Of a stretch of 64,000 bases of DNA, positions 8,373 to 15,931 are shown in pieces. Made by a program: the position numbers and the translations under genes. The stretch covers positions 224,829-288,828 of the forward strand of contig NZ_JAAKZI010000002.1 in assembly GCF_011045165.1 (NCBI RefSeq). Reading direction: 5' to 3'. Origin of the DNA: Arthrobacter silviterrae. Its GTDB lineage: Bacteria; Actinomycetota; Actinomycetes; Actinomycetales; Micrococcaceae. The first letter of the stretch is position 1; the number at the start of each line of letters is the position of its first letter. The notes below the pieces were generated by a model. The model worked only from the letters and a program-made list of their open reading frames with translations, was not told where the DNA came from and did not search any database.

Positions 8373-9770
8373 ATGGCAACAAAGACAAGCAAGGCCACCA
8401 AGTCCACGGGCCAGAACTTCCGCTGCACCGAATGCGGCTGGACGGCGGTCAAGTGGGTGGGCCGCTGTGGCGAGTGCCAGGAGTGGGGCACCCTGGAGGA
8501 AATTGGAACCGTCACGGTGCGGACGACGGCGGCCACCACTGTGGTGCGCCCGGCCCAGTTGATTTCTGAGGTGGACGCGTCCAAGGCTGCCCACAACCTG
8601 ACTGGCGTGCCGGAACTTGACCGCGTGCTGGGGGGCGGCATGGTGCCCGGCGCCGTGATCCTGCTGGCGGGGGAACCCGGCGTCGGAAAATCCACGCTGT
8701 TGCTCGATGTTGCCGCGAAGTTTGCCCGCAATGAGCACGGCCGGGCGCCCCACAAGGTGCTGTACCTGACGGGCGAGGAATCCGCCGCCCAGGTAAAGCT
8801 GCGCGCCGAACGCATCGGCGCCGTCGCGGACACCCTTTACCTTGGCGCCGAAACCGACCTTGGCACGGCCCTGGGCCAGGTGGAAGCCATCCAGCCTGTG
8901 CTGCTGGTTGTCGACTCCGTCCAGACCTTTAGCAGCACCCTGGTGGACGGGAGCGCCGGCGGGGTTTCACAGGTGCGTGAGGTGGCTGCGTCGCTCATTG
9001 CGGCGGCCAAGCGGCTGAACATGACCACCCTGCTGGTGGGGCACGTGACCAAGGACGGCTCCATTGCCGGGCCCCGCCTGCTTGAACACCTGGTGGACGT
9101 TGTCTGCCAGTTCGACGGCGAACGCCACTCGCGCCTGCGCCTGCTGCGGGCGGTGAAAAACCGCTACGGGCAAACGGACGAGGTTGGCTGCTTTGACCTG
9201 ACCGACGACGGCATTGAGGGCCTGGCCGATCCCAGCGGGCTGTTTACCTCCCGCATCTCCCACCCCGTCTCCGGCACGTGCATTTCGGTGACCATGGAGG
9301 GGCGCCGCCCCTTGCTCGCCGAGGTCCAGTCCCTGCTGACGCCTTCCGCGGGATCCCAGCCCCGCCGCACCGTCAGCGGCCTCGACTCCACCAGGGTTGG
9401 GATGCTCCTGGCCGTGCTGCAGCAGCGCGCGGGCGTCCGGCTCGATGCAGACGACAGTTACGTGGCTACCGTGGGCGGTGCCCGCCTGACCGAACCGGCC
9501 ATGGACCTGGCCATTGCGCTTTCCATCGCCTCCGCCAAGATCAACAAGCCCGTCCACTCCAAAATGGTGGCCTTTGGCGAGGTGGGACTGGCAGGGGAGG
9601 TCCGTCCGGTACCGGGGATCAACCAGCGCATCCAGGAAGCCAGCCGGCTGGGCTACACGCATGCCCTGGTGCCGCTGAGCCCGAACGGCCCGGGGACCAT
9701 CCCGCCGAATTTCACGGTCAAGCAAATCGAGCACATTGCTGAAGCCACCGAGCTGCTGCTGCACAGCTAG
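8373..9770 (+). CDS. radA: DNA repair protein RadA
   Basis: RecA-like ATPase that promotes branch migration of recombination intermediates. 465 residues, the usual length. The N-terminal C4 zinc finger has Cys at 18, 21, 32 and 35. Walker A (GEPGVGKST) is at about 100-108, the RadA-specific KNRYG motif is near 262, and a Lon-protease-like C-terminal domain follows (D-D-S-Y-V-A-T-V-G-G-A-R-L-T-E-P). It is normally neighbour to disA in actinobacteria; here about 850 bases of decayed mobile DNA separate the two. Transcription appears leaderless. Confidence 0.97.
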   Translation: MATKTSKATKSTGQNFRCTECGWTAVKWVGRCGECQEWGTLEEIGTVTVRTTAATTVVRPAQLISEVDASKAAHNLTGVPELDRVLGGGMVPGAVILLAGEPGVGKSTLLLDVAAKFARNEHGRAPHKVLYLTGEESAAQVKLRAERIGAVADTLYLGAETDLGTALGQVEAIQPVLLVVDSVQTFSSTLVDGSAGGVSQVREVAASLIAAAKRLNMTTLLVGHVTKDGSIAGPRLLEHLVDVVCQFDGERHSRLRLLRAVKNRYGQTDEVGCFDLTDDGIEGLADPSGLFTSRISHPVSGTCISVTMEGRRPLLAEVQSLLTPSAGSQPRRTVSGLDSTRVGMLLAVLQQRAGVRLDADDSYVATVGGARLTEPAMDLAIALSIASAKINKPVHSKMVAFGEVGLAGEVRPVPGINQRIQEASRLGYTHALVPLSPNGPGTIPPNFTVKQIEHIAEATELLLHS

Positions 9771-9786
9771 GAATCCGTGGCGCGGT

Positions 9787-9877
9787 CCGGTGGTCGAGCA
9801 GTGAGCTCTGCAAACGCGTCGAGACCCAAGCAGCACCCCGGTGGTCGAGCAGTGAGCCCTGCGAACGCGCCGAGACC
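9787..9877. repeat. Two 40-bp direct repeats (GGTGGTCGAGC type)
   Basis: Two copies of a 40-base unit lie at 9787-9826 and 9838-9877, differing at about five positions. Each begins CCGGTGGTCGAGCAGTGAGC and ends in CGAGACC, so the ends GGT.TCGA and TCGA(G).ACC form an imperfect inverted repeat. Repeats of the GGTGGTCGAG...CGAGACC kind are scattered through genomes of Arthrobacter and relatives, commonly near DUF222/HNH genes. Here they sit just upstream of such a gene fragment and just after the radA stop. Confidence 0.75.
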
Positions 9878-9891
9878 GGGACGGCGGCCCC

Positions 9892-10509
9892 GCCAAAACA
9901 CTCTACGACGCCCTCGACGCCTGGGCCCGCCACGCCCAACACGAAGGCACCCAACCCGGGCGGACACCCAGCACCGCCACCACCCCCACCGGGAAGCCTT
10001 CCCGCTCCCTGGACAACTACCGCGCCGACACCTTCACCGACCTCCTCCACCAAGCCTTCCTCCACCCCACCACCACGACCGGCGGCCCCAGCAATGCGGG
10101 CGTCGGGGGCGCGGGGGACGGGGCGGCCCACCCCGTCCCGGAAGCCTGGTCCCGGCCCCGCACACCAGCGAAAATCAGCGTCACCGTCCCGGCCCTGACC
10201 CTCCTCGGCACCAGCGAGGAACCCGGCCACCTCGAAAGCTACGGACCCATCCCACCCGCACAAGCCCGCGAACTCGACCACACCATCCCCTACTGGATGA
10301 ACCGGTATGGGCCCGACGGCACACCCCTGCCCCACGGCGAAACCAGCATCGACAACCTCCGACCCCGCGACAGCTACTGCCACCACCTCAAAGACAACCC
10401 CGCCACCGGCTGGACCATCGAACCCCACACACCCGGCCAAACCAAAACCACCACCCCCACCGGCCGCACCTACATCCACACCCAAAACACCGACCCCTGC
10501 CCCTTCTAA
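9892..10509 (+). pseudogene. 3' remnant of a DUF222/HNH endonuclease (13E12-repeat family), copy A
   Basis: A frame without a plausible start codon runs through these 618 bases to a TAA and encodes the C-terminal part of a DUF222-type protein. Segments seen in order: L-D-N-Y-R-A-D-T-F-T-D-L-L, then P-A-K-I-S-V-T-V-P-A-L-T-L-L-G, G-P-I-P-P-A-Q-A-R-E-L, and then directly D-H-T-I-P-Y, S-I-D-N-L-R-P-R-D, H-H-L-K-D, T-P-T-G-R-T-Y. The roughly 60 residues that should stand between A-R-E-L and D-H-T-I-P-Y, including the first HNH cysteines, are missing, yet the frame is kept. The N-terminal half of the gene is also absent. A related fragment lies on the other strand at 49898-50210. Probably not functional. 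Confidence 0.78.
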
Positions 10510-10561
10510 AACCAATGCACCAGCACACCTCTGCTCCCACAGGTTCTACTTCGACCTCCGG

Positions 10562-10604
10562 GTGACGCGCCTGCAACCTCAACGCAGGCGCGTCACACTA
10601 ATAT
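10562..10604 (+). promoter_or_regulatory. Perfect 13-bp palindrome plus -10 box before disA
   Basis: GTGACGCGCCTGC (10562-10574) and its exact complement GCAGGCGCGTCAC (10584-10596) flank a nine-base spacer. TAATAT at 10599-10604, two bases later, is a good -10 element for disA. The palindrome would cover the -35 and spacer region, so it may be an operator. Alternatively it is a terminator stem left from an older radA 3' end, although it has no T-tract. Confidence 0.45.
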
Positions 10605-10654
10605 GGGGTATGTGACTTGTGCGGGTTCCCGTGCTTGAAAAGAAGGAATCGTCA

Positions 10655-11722
10655 ATGCTTCGCAGCCCCGAAGAGGCCCTGAAGGCTACCCTTGCCCTAG
10701 TCGCCCCGGGAACCCCGCTACGTGATGGGCTGGAACGAATCCTTCGAGGGCGCACGGGTGCGCTGATTGTGCTCGGTTCCGACAAGACAATTGAAAGCCT
10801 CTGTTCGGGCGGGTTTGAGATCGGCATTGACTTTGCCCCGACCCGACTCCGGGAACTCGCAAAGATGGACGGCGCCATTGTTTGCGACAAGGACGTTACC
10901 CGGATCTTGCGCGCAGCCGTGCAATTGGTGCCGGATCCCAGCATTGAAACCCAAGAGTCCGGAACCCGCCACCGCACTGCGGAACGCGTGGCAATTCAAA
11001 CGGGCGTGCCCGTGGTGTCCGTCAGCCAGTCGATGCAGATCATCGCCCTCTATGTGGATGGCCTCCGCCACGTGCTGGAAGGCTCCGAAAAGGTGTTGGC
11101 CCGCGCCAACCAGGCCCTGGCCACGCTCGAAAGATACCGTGCAAGGCTGGACCAGGTAACAAGTTCGCTCTCAGCCCTGGAAATCGAGGCGATGGTCACC
11201 GTCCGCGATGTTGCAGTGACGCTGCAACGCCACGAGATGGTACGGCGCATCTCCGAGGAAATCTCCCAGTATGTTTTGGAGCTTGGCGCCGACGGCCGGC
11301 TGCTGTCGCTCCAGCTTGACGAACTTTCGGCGTCCCGGGGATCCGGCGCGGACATGGTAATCCGCGACTACACCGATCCGGAGCTCACCAACACCGACAC
11401 CGCCGTCGCGGCCCTGCAGGAAATCGACCAGGCAAACCTGATCGACCTGAACCTGATAGCCGGGATCGTGGGGCTCCCCACAGCCGACTCGCTGGAAAAG
11501 ATCATCCAGCCCCGGGGCTACCGCCTCGTGTCGGAACTCAAGGCAGTGCCGCGCGCGGTTGCCGGGCGCCTGGTTGACCACTTTGGCGGCCTGCAAAACC
11601 TCATGGCCGCCACGATCGACGAGCTCATGGTGGTCGATGGCATTGGCGAATTGCGTGCGAGGACCGTCAGGGAGGGCCTTTCCCGCATTGCCGAGGCCAG
11701 CCTGCTGGACCGGTTCCTGTAA
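10655..11722 (+). CDS. disA: DNA integrity scanning diadenylate cyclase DisA
   Basis: Makes cyclic di-AMP from two ATP while scanning DNA for branched structures. 355 residues from the ATG at 10655, which has an AGAAGGA ribosome binding site eight bases upstream; an in-frame GTG at 10619 lacks one. The N-terminal DAC domain shows the DGA motif (residues 72-74) and the GTRHR motif (103-107), both needed for catalysis. A helical linker and a C-terminal helix-hairpin-helix DNA-binding region (M-V-V-D-G-I-G-E-L-R-A-R-T-V-R-E-G) follow. It converges with the exported-protein gene at 11753. Confidence 0.96.
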   Translation: MLRSPEEALKATLALVAPGTPLRDGLERILRGRTGALIVLGSDKTIESLCSGGFEIGIDFAPTRLRELAKMDGAIVCDKDVTRILRAAVQLVPDPSIETQESGTRHRTAERVAIQTGVPVVSVSQSMQIIALYVDGLRHVLEGSEKVLARANQALATLERYRARLDQVTSSLSALEIEAMVTVRDVAVTLQRHEMVRRISEEISQYVLELGADGRLLSLQLDELSASRGSGADMVIRDYTDPELTNTDTAVAALQEIDQANLIDLNLIAGIVGLPTADSLEKIIQPRGYRLVSELKAVPRAVAGRLVDHFGGLQNLMAATIDELMVVDGIGELRARTVREGLSRIAEASLLDRFL

Positions 11723-11737
11723 GCCGCCAAACGGCTT
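11721..11737. terminator. Short hairpin between convergent disA and the exported-protein gene
   Basis: AAGCCG and CGGCTT flank a five-base loop and overlap the disA stop codon. With only 30 bases between the converging genes it may serve both, but there is no clear T-tract. Confidence 0.35.
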
Positions 11738-11752
11738 GCGTCCCTTTCCGCC

Positions 11753-12430
11753 CTACTTAAGGGTGAAAACAACCTTCTCGCTTGACCACTTCCCGAGCGT
11801 TGTGACAAACACGTAGGTCCCGGCCCCCGGCGTTGCCGCGACCTTGGTGCAGCCGGGCGTGCTGCGGTTGCGCAGCCAGGTAAAGTTTGCGGTTTCAGAT
11901 GCCCCGGGCTTGAGGTTCTTGACCAGGTCGGTGGAGCCGGACTGGCAGTCCCGGGAATTGAAGATGACATCGTTGCCGCTGGTGATCTTGAATTCCATCT
12001 GGCTGGTGCCGACGTTGATGTCGCACGGCGCCTGGCCCGTGTTGGTCACCCGCAGCGTCAGCTTTGGGTCTGCGCCGGCATCGTATGAAGGTTTGTCGAC
12101 GGAACCACTAACCTTGATCCCGGATTCATCGCACACTGACGATGCCAACGGGGTGGGCTTGTCGGCAGGCTGGGTGGCTGAAGGGGTGGACGCAGTTGCC
12201 GACGACGTCTGTACTGCTGCGCCTGCATCCTGCGCTGCCGGGCCCGCCTTGCCCGCCCCGCCCAAAGCATTCGCCAACGCCATGGCGCCAGCCACCATCG
12301 CGGCCACCACGAGCAACACCAAAACCGCAGCGACCTGTCGCCTGCGCCGGTAAACTTTCGCGGAAACCCTGGTCCGAGGGGCAGGCTGGCGCGCCGTTCC
12401 GCCCTGCCTGTTCTGTCCCGATGCCGCCAC
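11753..12430 (-). CDS. Membrane-anchored extracellular protein of unknown function
   Basis: I do not recognise a named family with certainty. From the GTG at 12430 the protein has about 225 residues: a basic, low-complexity cytoplasmic leader, one hydrophobic helix at about residues 31-52, a Ser/Thr/Ala/Pro-rich linker and a C-terminal domain of about 125 residues with four Cys that looks like an all-beta, immunoglobulin-like fold (L-T-L-R-V-T-N-T-G-Q-A-P-C, then K-P-G-A-S-E-T-A-N-F-T-W). It resembles the DUF4232-type exported proteins of actinobacteria, as inference only. The GGAGG before this GTG is very close, so the start may be different or leaderless. It is divergent from mutY. Confidence 0.65.
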   Translation of the reverse strand: MAASGQNRQGGTARQPAPRTRVSAKVYRRRRQVAAVLVLLVVAAMVAGAMALANALGGAGKAGPAAQDAGAAVQTSSATASTPSATQPADKPTPLASSVCDESGIKVSGSVDKPSYDAGADPKLTLRVTNTGQAPCDINVGTSQMEFKITSGNDVIFNSRDCQSGSTDLVKNLKPGASETANFTWLRNRSTPGCTKVAATPGAGTYVFVTTLGKWSSEKVVFTLK

Positions 12431-12521
12431 CCCTCCAGAGTATCCAACGCACGGCCGGTGCCACGCCAACCACGCCGCCCGGATACAGTGGAACTGCCCC
12501 AGCGAACCCCAAGGAGAATCG

Positions 12522-13454
12522 GTGCACCAGCAAGTCCTGCAATGGTTCCGCGAGTCTGCCCGGGACCTCCCGTGGCGCGGCGGCTGCTCCCCGTGGGGCA
12601 TCCTGGTGAGCGAAATCATGCTGCAGCAGACGCCCGTGGTGCGGGTGCGGCCCGTCTGGGAAGAATGGATGGCACGCTGGCCGGATCCGGCGGCATTCGC
12701 CGCGGCGCCGCAGGCGGAAGTGCTCCGTGCCTGGGGCCGGCTGGGCTACCCCCGGCGTGCCCTTCGCCTGCATGCCGCCGCCGGGGTGATTGTGGAGAAG
12801 CACGACGGCGCTGTGCCGGACACTTTCGAGGAACTTTTGGCGCTTCCCGGCATAGGCACCTACACGGCAGCAGCAGTGGCGGCTTTTGCGTTTGGCAGGC
12901 GCGAGACCGTGGTGGACACAAATATCCGCAGGGTATTCGCACGCCTGGTGATAGGCCAAGCTTTGCCGGCACCCTCCCTGACGGCCGCTGAGATGGCATT
13001 GGCAAAGGAATTGCTGCCGGAAGATGCCGCCGCATCCGTGGAATGGAATGCCGGCGTCATGGAGCTGGGTGCACTGGTGTGCACAGCCCGCAGCCCCCAG
13101 TGCGGGATTTGCCCGGTCCGCCGTGAGTGCGCCTGGATTGCGGCCGGTCAACCTGAACCGAGCTATGTTCCCAAGGGGCAGCCCTGGGCCGGCACGGACA
13201 GGCAGGTGCGCGGCGCCGTCATGGCGGTGCTGCGGGCCGCCGAGTCGCCGGTCCATGCAGAGCTGTTCTGGGGGCCCGCATCAGAACTGGCTGCCCTCAA
13301 GGAACACCTCAGCCACCCGGGGGAAGTGGCGGACGCGCTGAAAAGCCTGCACAACCTCAACGTCCACGCACCCCAGCTCCAGCGCTCCCTGGCCAGCCTG
13401 GTCGCCGACGGCCTGGCCCAGCTGTCCGACGGCGGCTACCACCTGCCGCACTGA
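12522..13454 (+). CDS. mutY: A/G-specific adenine glycosylase MutY
   Basis: Base-excision repair enzyme that removes adenine mispaired with 8-oxoguanine. 310 residues from a GTG with AAGGAG five bases upstream. Seen in order: catalytic Glu31 in S-E-I-M-L-Q-Q-T, the helix-hairpin-helix L-P-G-I-G-T-Y-T-A, the catalytic Asp in V-V-D-T-N, and the 4Fe-4S loop C-x6-C-x2-C-x5-C near residues 187-203. The C-terminal 8-oxoG recognition domain is short, as in other actinobacterial MutY. It converges on dhaM with 12 bases between stop codons. Confidence 0.96.
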   Translation: MHQQVLQWFRESARDLPWRGGCSPWGILVSEIMLQQTPVVRVRPVWEEWMARWPDPAAFAAAPQAEVLRAWGRLGYPRRALRLHAAAGVIVEKHDGAVPDTFEELLALPGIGTYTAAAVAAFAFGRRETVVDTNIRRVFARLVIGQALPAPSLTAAEMALAKELLPEDAAASVEWNAGVMELGALVCTARSPQCGICPVRRECAWIAAGQPEPSYVPKGQPWAGTDRQVRGAVMAVLRAAESPVHAELFWGPASELAALKEHLSHPGEVADALKSLHNLNVHAPQLQRSLASLVADGLAQLSDGGYHLPH

Positions 13455-13466
13455 CGGGCCGGATTC

Positions 13467-14141
13467 TCAGAGCTCGCCGAAGCCGCTCTCCACCTCGGTC
13501 CGCACCAGGTCCACGGCCCGTTGCGCATCCGGCCCGCTGGCCCTGACGCGCAATTCGGTGCCCTGTCCGGCGCCGAGGGCCATCAGCAAGAAGACTGACT
13601 GGCCGTCCGCACCATTGATGTCAATGTCGACATCCATGGCTCCCAGCGCACCGGCAAGGGCCGCCGCGGGCCGGGCATGCAGCCCGATCGGGTTGATCAG
13701 CGTCAGCACGGCCGTCACTTCGGCTGCACTCCCGCCATCCGGTACCGGAAGGGCTGGCTCGACGCCGGCATGCAAGGCAGTTTCTGCGGCCTTGCGCACC
13801 ACTGCCAGGTCAGCGCCGGACTGGGCGGACACCGCAGCGGCGACGGCTCCCTCCACGAGGGGCGCATCGGCAAGCACAATGGTGTCCGGGTTGCCCATGA
13901 ATTCGAGTGCTGTTTCGGCCGTCATGACGGCTGAACCGAGATCCGTCAGCACCACCACCCCGCTGCCGGTCTCGGCCTGGCCCAGCGCCGCTGTGACCTT
14001 GTCCAGCGAAGTCCCAATGCCGCCGTCGTCCGTGCCGCCGGCGGCTACCAGCACCACGTCGCGGGCCATCTGGGCCGCCAGTTCCACCACGCCGGCGGCC
14101 AGCTGCGCACTGTGCGAAACCACCACCAGTCCAACGCTCAT
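13467..14141 (-). CDS. dhaM: PTS-dependent dihydroxyacetone kinase phosphotransfer subunit DhaM (short form)
   Basis: Passes phosphate from the PTS to DhaL. 224 residues with two domains: an EIIA-mannose-type domain with active His10 (V-S-H-S-A-Q-L-A-A-G) and an HPr domain with its active His in N-P-I-G-L-H-A-R-P-A near residue 155. The N-terminal part of enzyme I, fused in the E. coli protein, is absent, so a separate enzyme I must supply phosphate. Its ATG overlaps the dhaL stop by four bases. Confidence 0.93.
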   Translation of the reverse strand: MSVGLVVVSHSAQLAAGVVELAAQMARDVVLVAAGGTDDGGIGTSLDKVTAALGQAETGSGVVVLTDLGSAVMTAETALEFMGNPDTIVLADAPLVEGAVAAAVSAQSGADLAVVRKAAETALHAGVEPALPVPDGGSAAEVTAVLTLINPIGLHARPAAALAGALGAMDVDIDINGADGQSVFLLMALGAGQGTELRVRASGPDAQRAVDLVRTEVESGFGEL

Positions 14142-14794
14142 TCGGCGGCCCCCGGGGCGCCGGCGGCTTCAGCGGCGGCCCGCAAAATCAGCGCCGACGA
14201 AGCGGCGCCCGGATCGCGGTGGCCAATGGCTCGCTCGCCGAGGTAGCTGGCCCGGCCCTTGTGCGCGATGAGGGGATCGGTGGACTCGGCACCGGCCTCG
14301 GCGGCAGCCGCGGCCGCCGCCAATACCGACCCGGCCGAGGCAGACGGACCGGCTGCCGCCGCGGTGGCAGCTTCCACGGCGGGCGTCCACGCATCGATCA
14401 TGGTCTTGTCGCCAACTTCGGCCTTTCCGCGGGCCACCACCCCGTCGCGGGCGGCGGCCAGGGCCCCGGCGAGCGCGGCGGCGTCGAGCGTGGCAGCCTC
14501 GCCGGTCGCGGTGGCCATGCGCAGAAACGCCGTGCCGTAGAGCGGCCCGGCCGCGCCGCCCACCTTGGACATGAGCGTCATGGCGGCCAGCTTGAAGGCG
14601 GCAGCCGGCGTGGCGGGAGTTTCGGCGTCGAGCTTTTCAACAATCGCCTGGTAGCCGCGGTCAAGGTTCTCCCCGTGGTCGCCGTCGCCGATGGCCCTGT
14701 CCAATTCGCTCAGGGCAACCCGGTTCGCCGCCACAACGTCAGCACTCCGGCGCAACCAGTCGACGGCCCACGCCGCCCCCAATGAATCCGCCAT
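14138..14794 (-). CDS. dhaL: Dihydroxyacetone kinase ADP-binding subunit DhaL
   Basis: Carries the ADP coenzyme that is phosphorylated by DhaM and phosphorylates dihydroxyacetone bound by DhaK. 218 residues from the ATG at 14794, two bases after the dhaK stop and preceded by a GGGGGA site; ATGs at 14809 and 14842 would overlap dhaK. The Mg-ADP motif A-I-G-D-G-D-H-G-E-N-L-D-R-G is near residue 33, then K-V-G-G-A-A-G-P-L-Y-G-T-A-F and G-D-K-T-M-I-D-A-W-T-P. Middle gene of dhaKLM. Confidence 0.94.
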   Translation of the reverse strand: MADSLGAAWAVDWLRRSADVVAANRVALSELDRAIGDGDHGENLDRGYQAIVEKLDAETPATPAAAFKLAAMTLMSKVGGAAGPLYGTAFLRMATATGEAATLDAAALAGALAAARDGVVARGKAEVGDKTMIDAWTPAVEAATAAAAGPSASAGSVLAAAAAAAEAGAESTDPLIAHKGRASYLGERAIGHRDPGAASSALILRAAAEAAGAPGAAE

Positions 14795-14796
14795 TG

Positions 14797-15795
14797 CTAC
14801 ATCCCCCATCGCAGTGCCGGCGTATTGACGGGGGCGTCCCACAGGCTGGTCATTTCATCGTCCAGGCGCAGCACGGAAATGGAGCAGCCCTGCATTTCCA
14901 AGGCCGTGATGTAGTTCCCCACCAGGGACCGCTCCACGCTCAGTCCGGCGTCGGCCAGGACCTTTGCCGCACGGCGGTACACGATGTACAGCTCGCTGGC
15001 GGGGGTGCCGCCCATGCCGTTGACGAACAGGAGGACCTTGTCCCCCGCGGCAGGCTTGAGGTCCGTCAGGATCGGCTCCAGCAGCCGGTCGGTGATGCCG
15101 TCGGCGTTTTCCATCGGGATGCGGTGGCGGCCCGGCTCGCCGTGGATGCCAATGCCGATTTCAATCTCGTCCTCACCCAACTCAAAACTTGGCACGCCGG
15201 CGTGGGGCACCGTGCAGGCAGAGAGGGCCACGCCCATGGTGCGCACATTGTCCACCACGCGCTGGCCGATGGCGGCGACGGCGTCGAGCCCGTCCCCGCG
15301 CTCAGCAGCCGCGCCGGCGATCTTCTCCACCAGGACGGTGCCGCCAACGCCGCGCCGCCCGGCCGTGTACAGGGAATCCTCGACGGCGACGTCGTCGTTC
15401 ACCAGGACGGTGCGCACCTCGATGCCTTCCGCCTGCGCCATCTCCGCCGCCGTCTCAAAGTTCAGGACGTCCCCGGTGTAGTTCTTCACGATATGCACCA
15501 CGCCGGCACCTGAATTGGCCGCGACGGTCGCCGGGATTATCTGGTCGGGTGTGGGTGAGGTGAAGACCGCGCCGGGAACGGCCGCGTCCAGCATGCCAAA
15601 GCCTACGTAGCCGGCGTGCAGGGGCTCGTGGCCGCTGCCGCCGCCGGAGAGCAGGCCAACCTTGCCGGACTTCGCCTCCTTGCGCGAGACAAAGAGCGGG
15701 TCGGGGTGAACGGTGACCAGCCCGGCGTGGGCCAGGCCGAAGCCCTCCACCGATTCATCCACCACGGCCTTGGGATCGTTAATGAGCTTCTTCAT
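14797..15795 (-). CDS. dhaK: Dihydroxyacetone kinase substrate-binding subunit DhaK
   Basis: Binds dihydroxyacetone covalently as a hemiaminal on a conserved His and presents it for phosphorylation, feeding triose into glycolysis. 332 residues. The substrate pocket G-G-G-S-G-H-E-P-L-H-A-G-Y is near residue 50, and the catalytic His is in I-G-I-G-I-H-G-E-P-G near 215. The RBS GGAGGG precedes the ATG. First gene of the minus-strand dhaKLM operon; no DhaR/DhaQ regulator or glycerol dehydrogenase gene lies in the window. Confidence 0.95.
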   Translation of the reverse strand: MKKLINDPKAVVDESVEGFGLAHAGLVTVHPDPLFVSRKEAKSGKVGLLSGGGSGHEPLHAGYVGFGMLDAAVPGAVFTSPTPDQIIPATVAANSGAGVVHIVKNYTGDVLNFETAAEMAQAEGIEVRTVLVNDDVAVEDSLYTAGRRGVGGTVLVEKIAGAAAERGDGLDAVAAIGQRVVDNVRTMGVALSACTVPHAGVPSFELGEDEIEIGIGIHGEPGRHRIPMENADGITDRLLEPILTDLKPAAGDKVLLFVNGMGGTPASELYIVYRRAAKVLADAGLSVERSLVGNYITALEMQGCSISVLRLDDEMTSLWDAPVNTPALRWGM

Positions 15796-15884
15796 GACGG
15801 CACCCTCCGAATTAAACAGTGAGCATAAACGGTGGCGGCCGCAGCTATTGTGAAACCGCCCCTCTCTTGAACACTACCCGGACG

Positions 15885-15916
15885 GGTTGCCGCTTGGTAG
15901 GGGCCAAGCGGCAACC
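15885..15916. terminator. Perfect 13-bp hairpin downstream of the GT39 gene
   Basis: GGTTGCCGCTTGG (15885-15897) and CCAAGCGGCAACC (15904-15916) pair exactly around TAGGGG. It stands 16 bases after the GT39 stop codon and before the dhaK promoter, as expected of a terminator, although it lacks a long T-tract. Confidence 0.7.
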
Positions 15917-15931
15917 GGTCCACCGCTGGGC

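Noticed and set aside
9787..9877. CRISPR-like array
   Set aside because: Only two units with an 11-base spacer and no cas genes in the window.
9777..10565. 262-codon Arg/Pro-rich + frame over the DUF222 relic
   Set aside because: It is out of frame with the recognisable DUF222/HNH residues, which lie in the frame ending at 10509.
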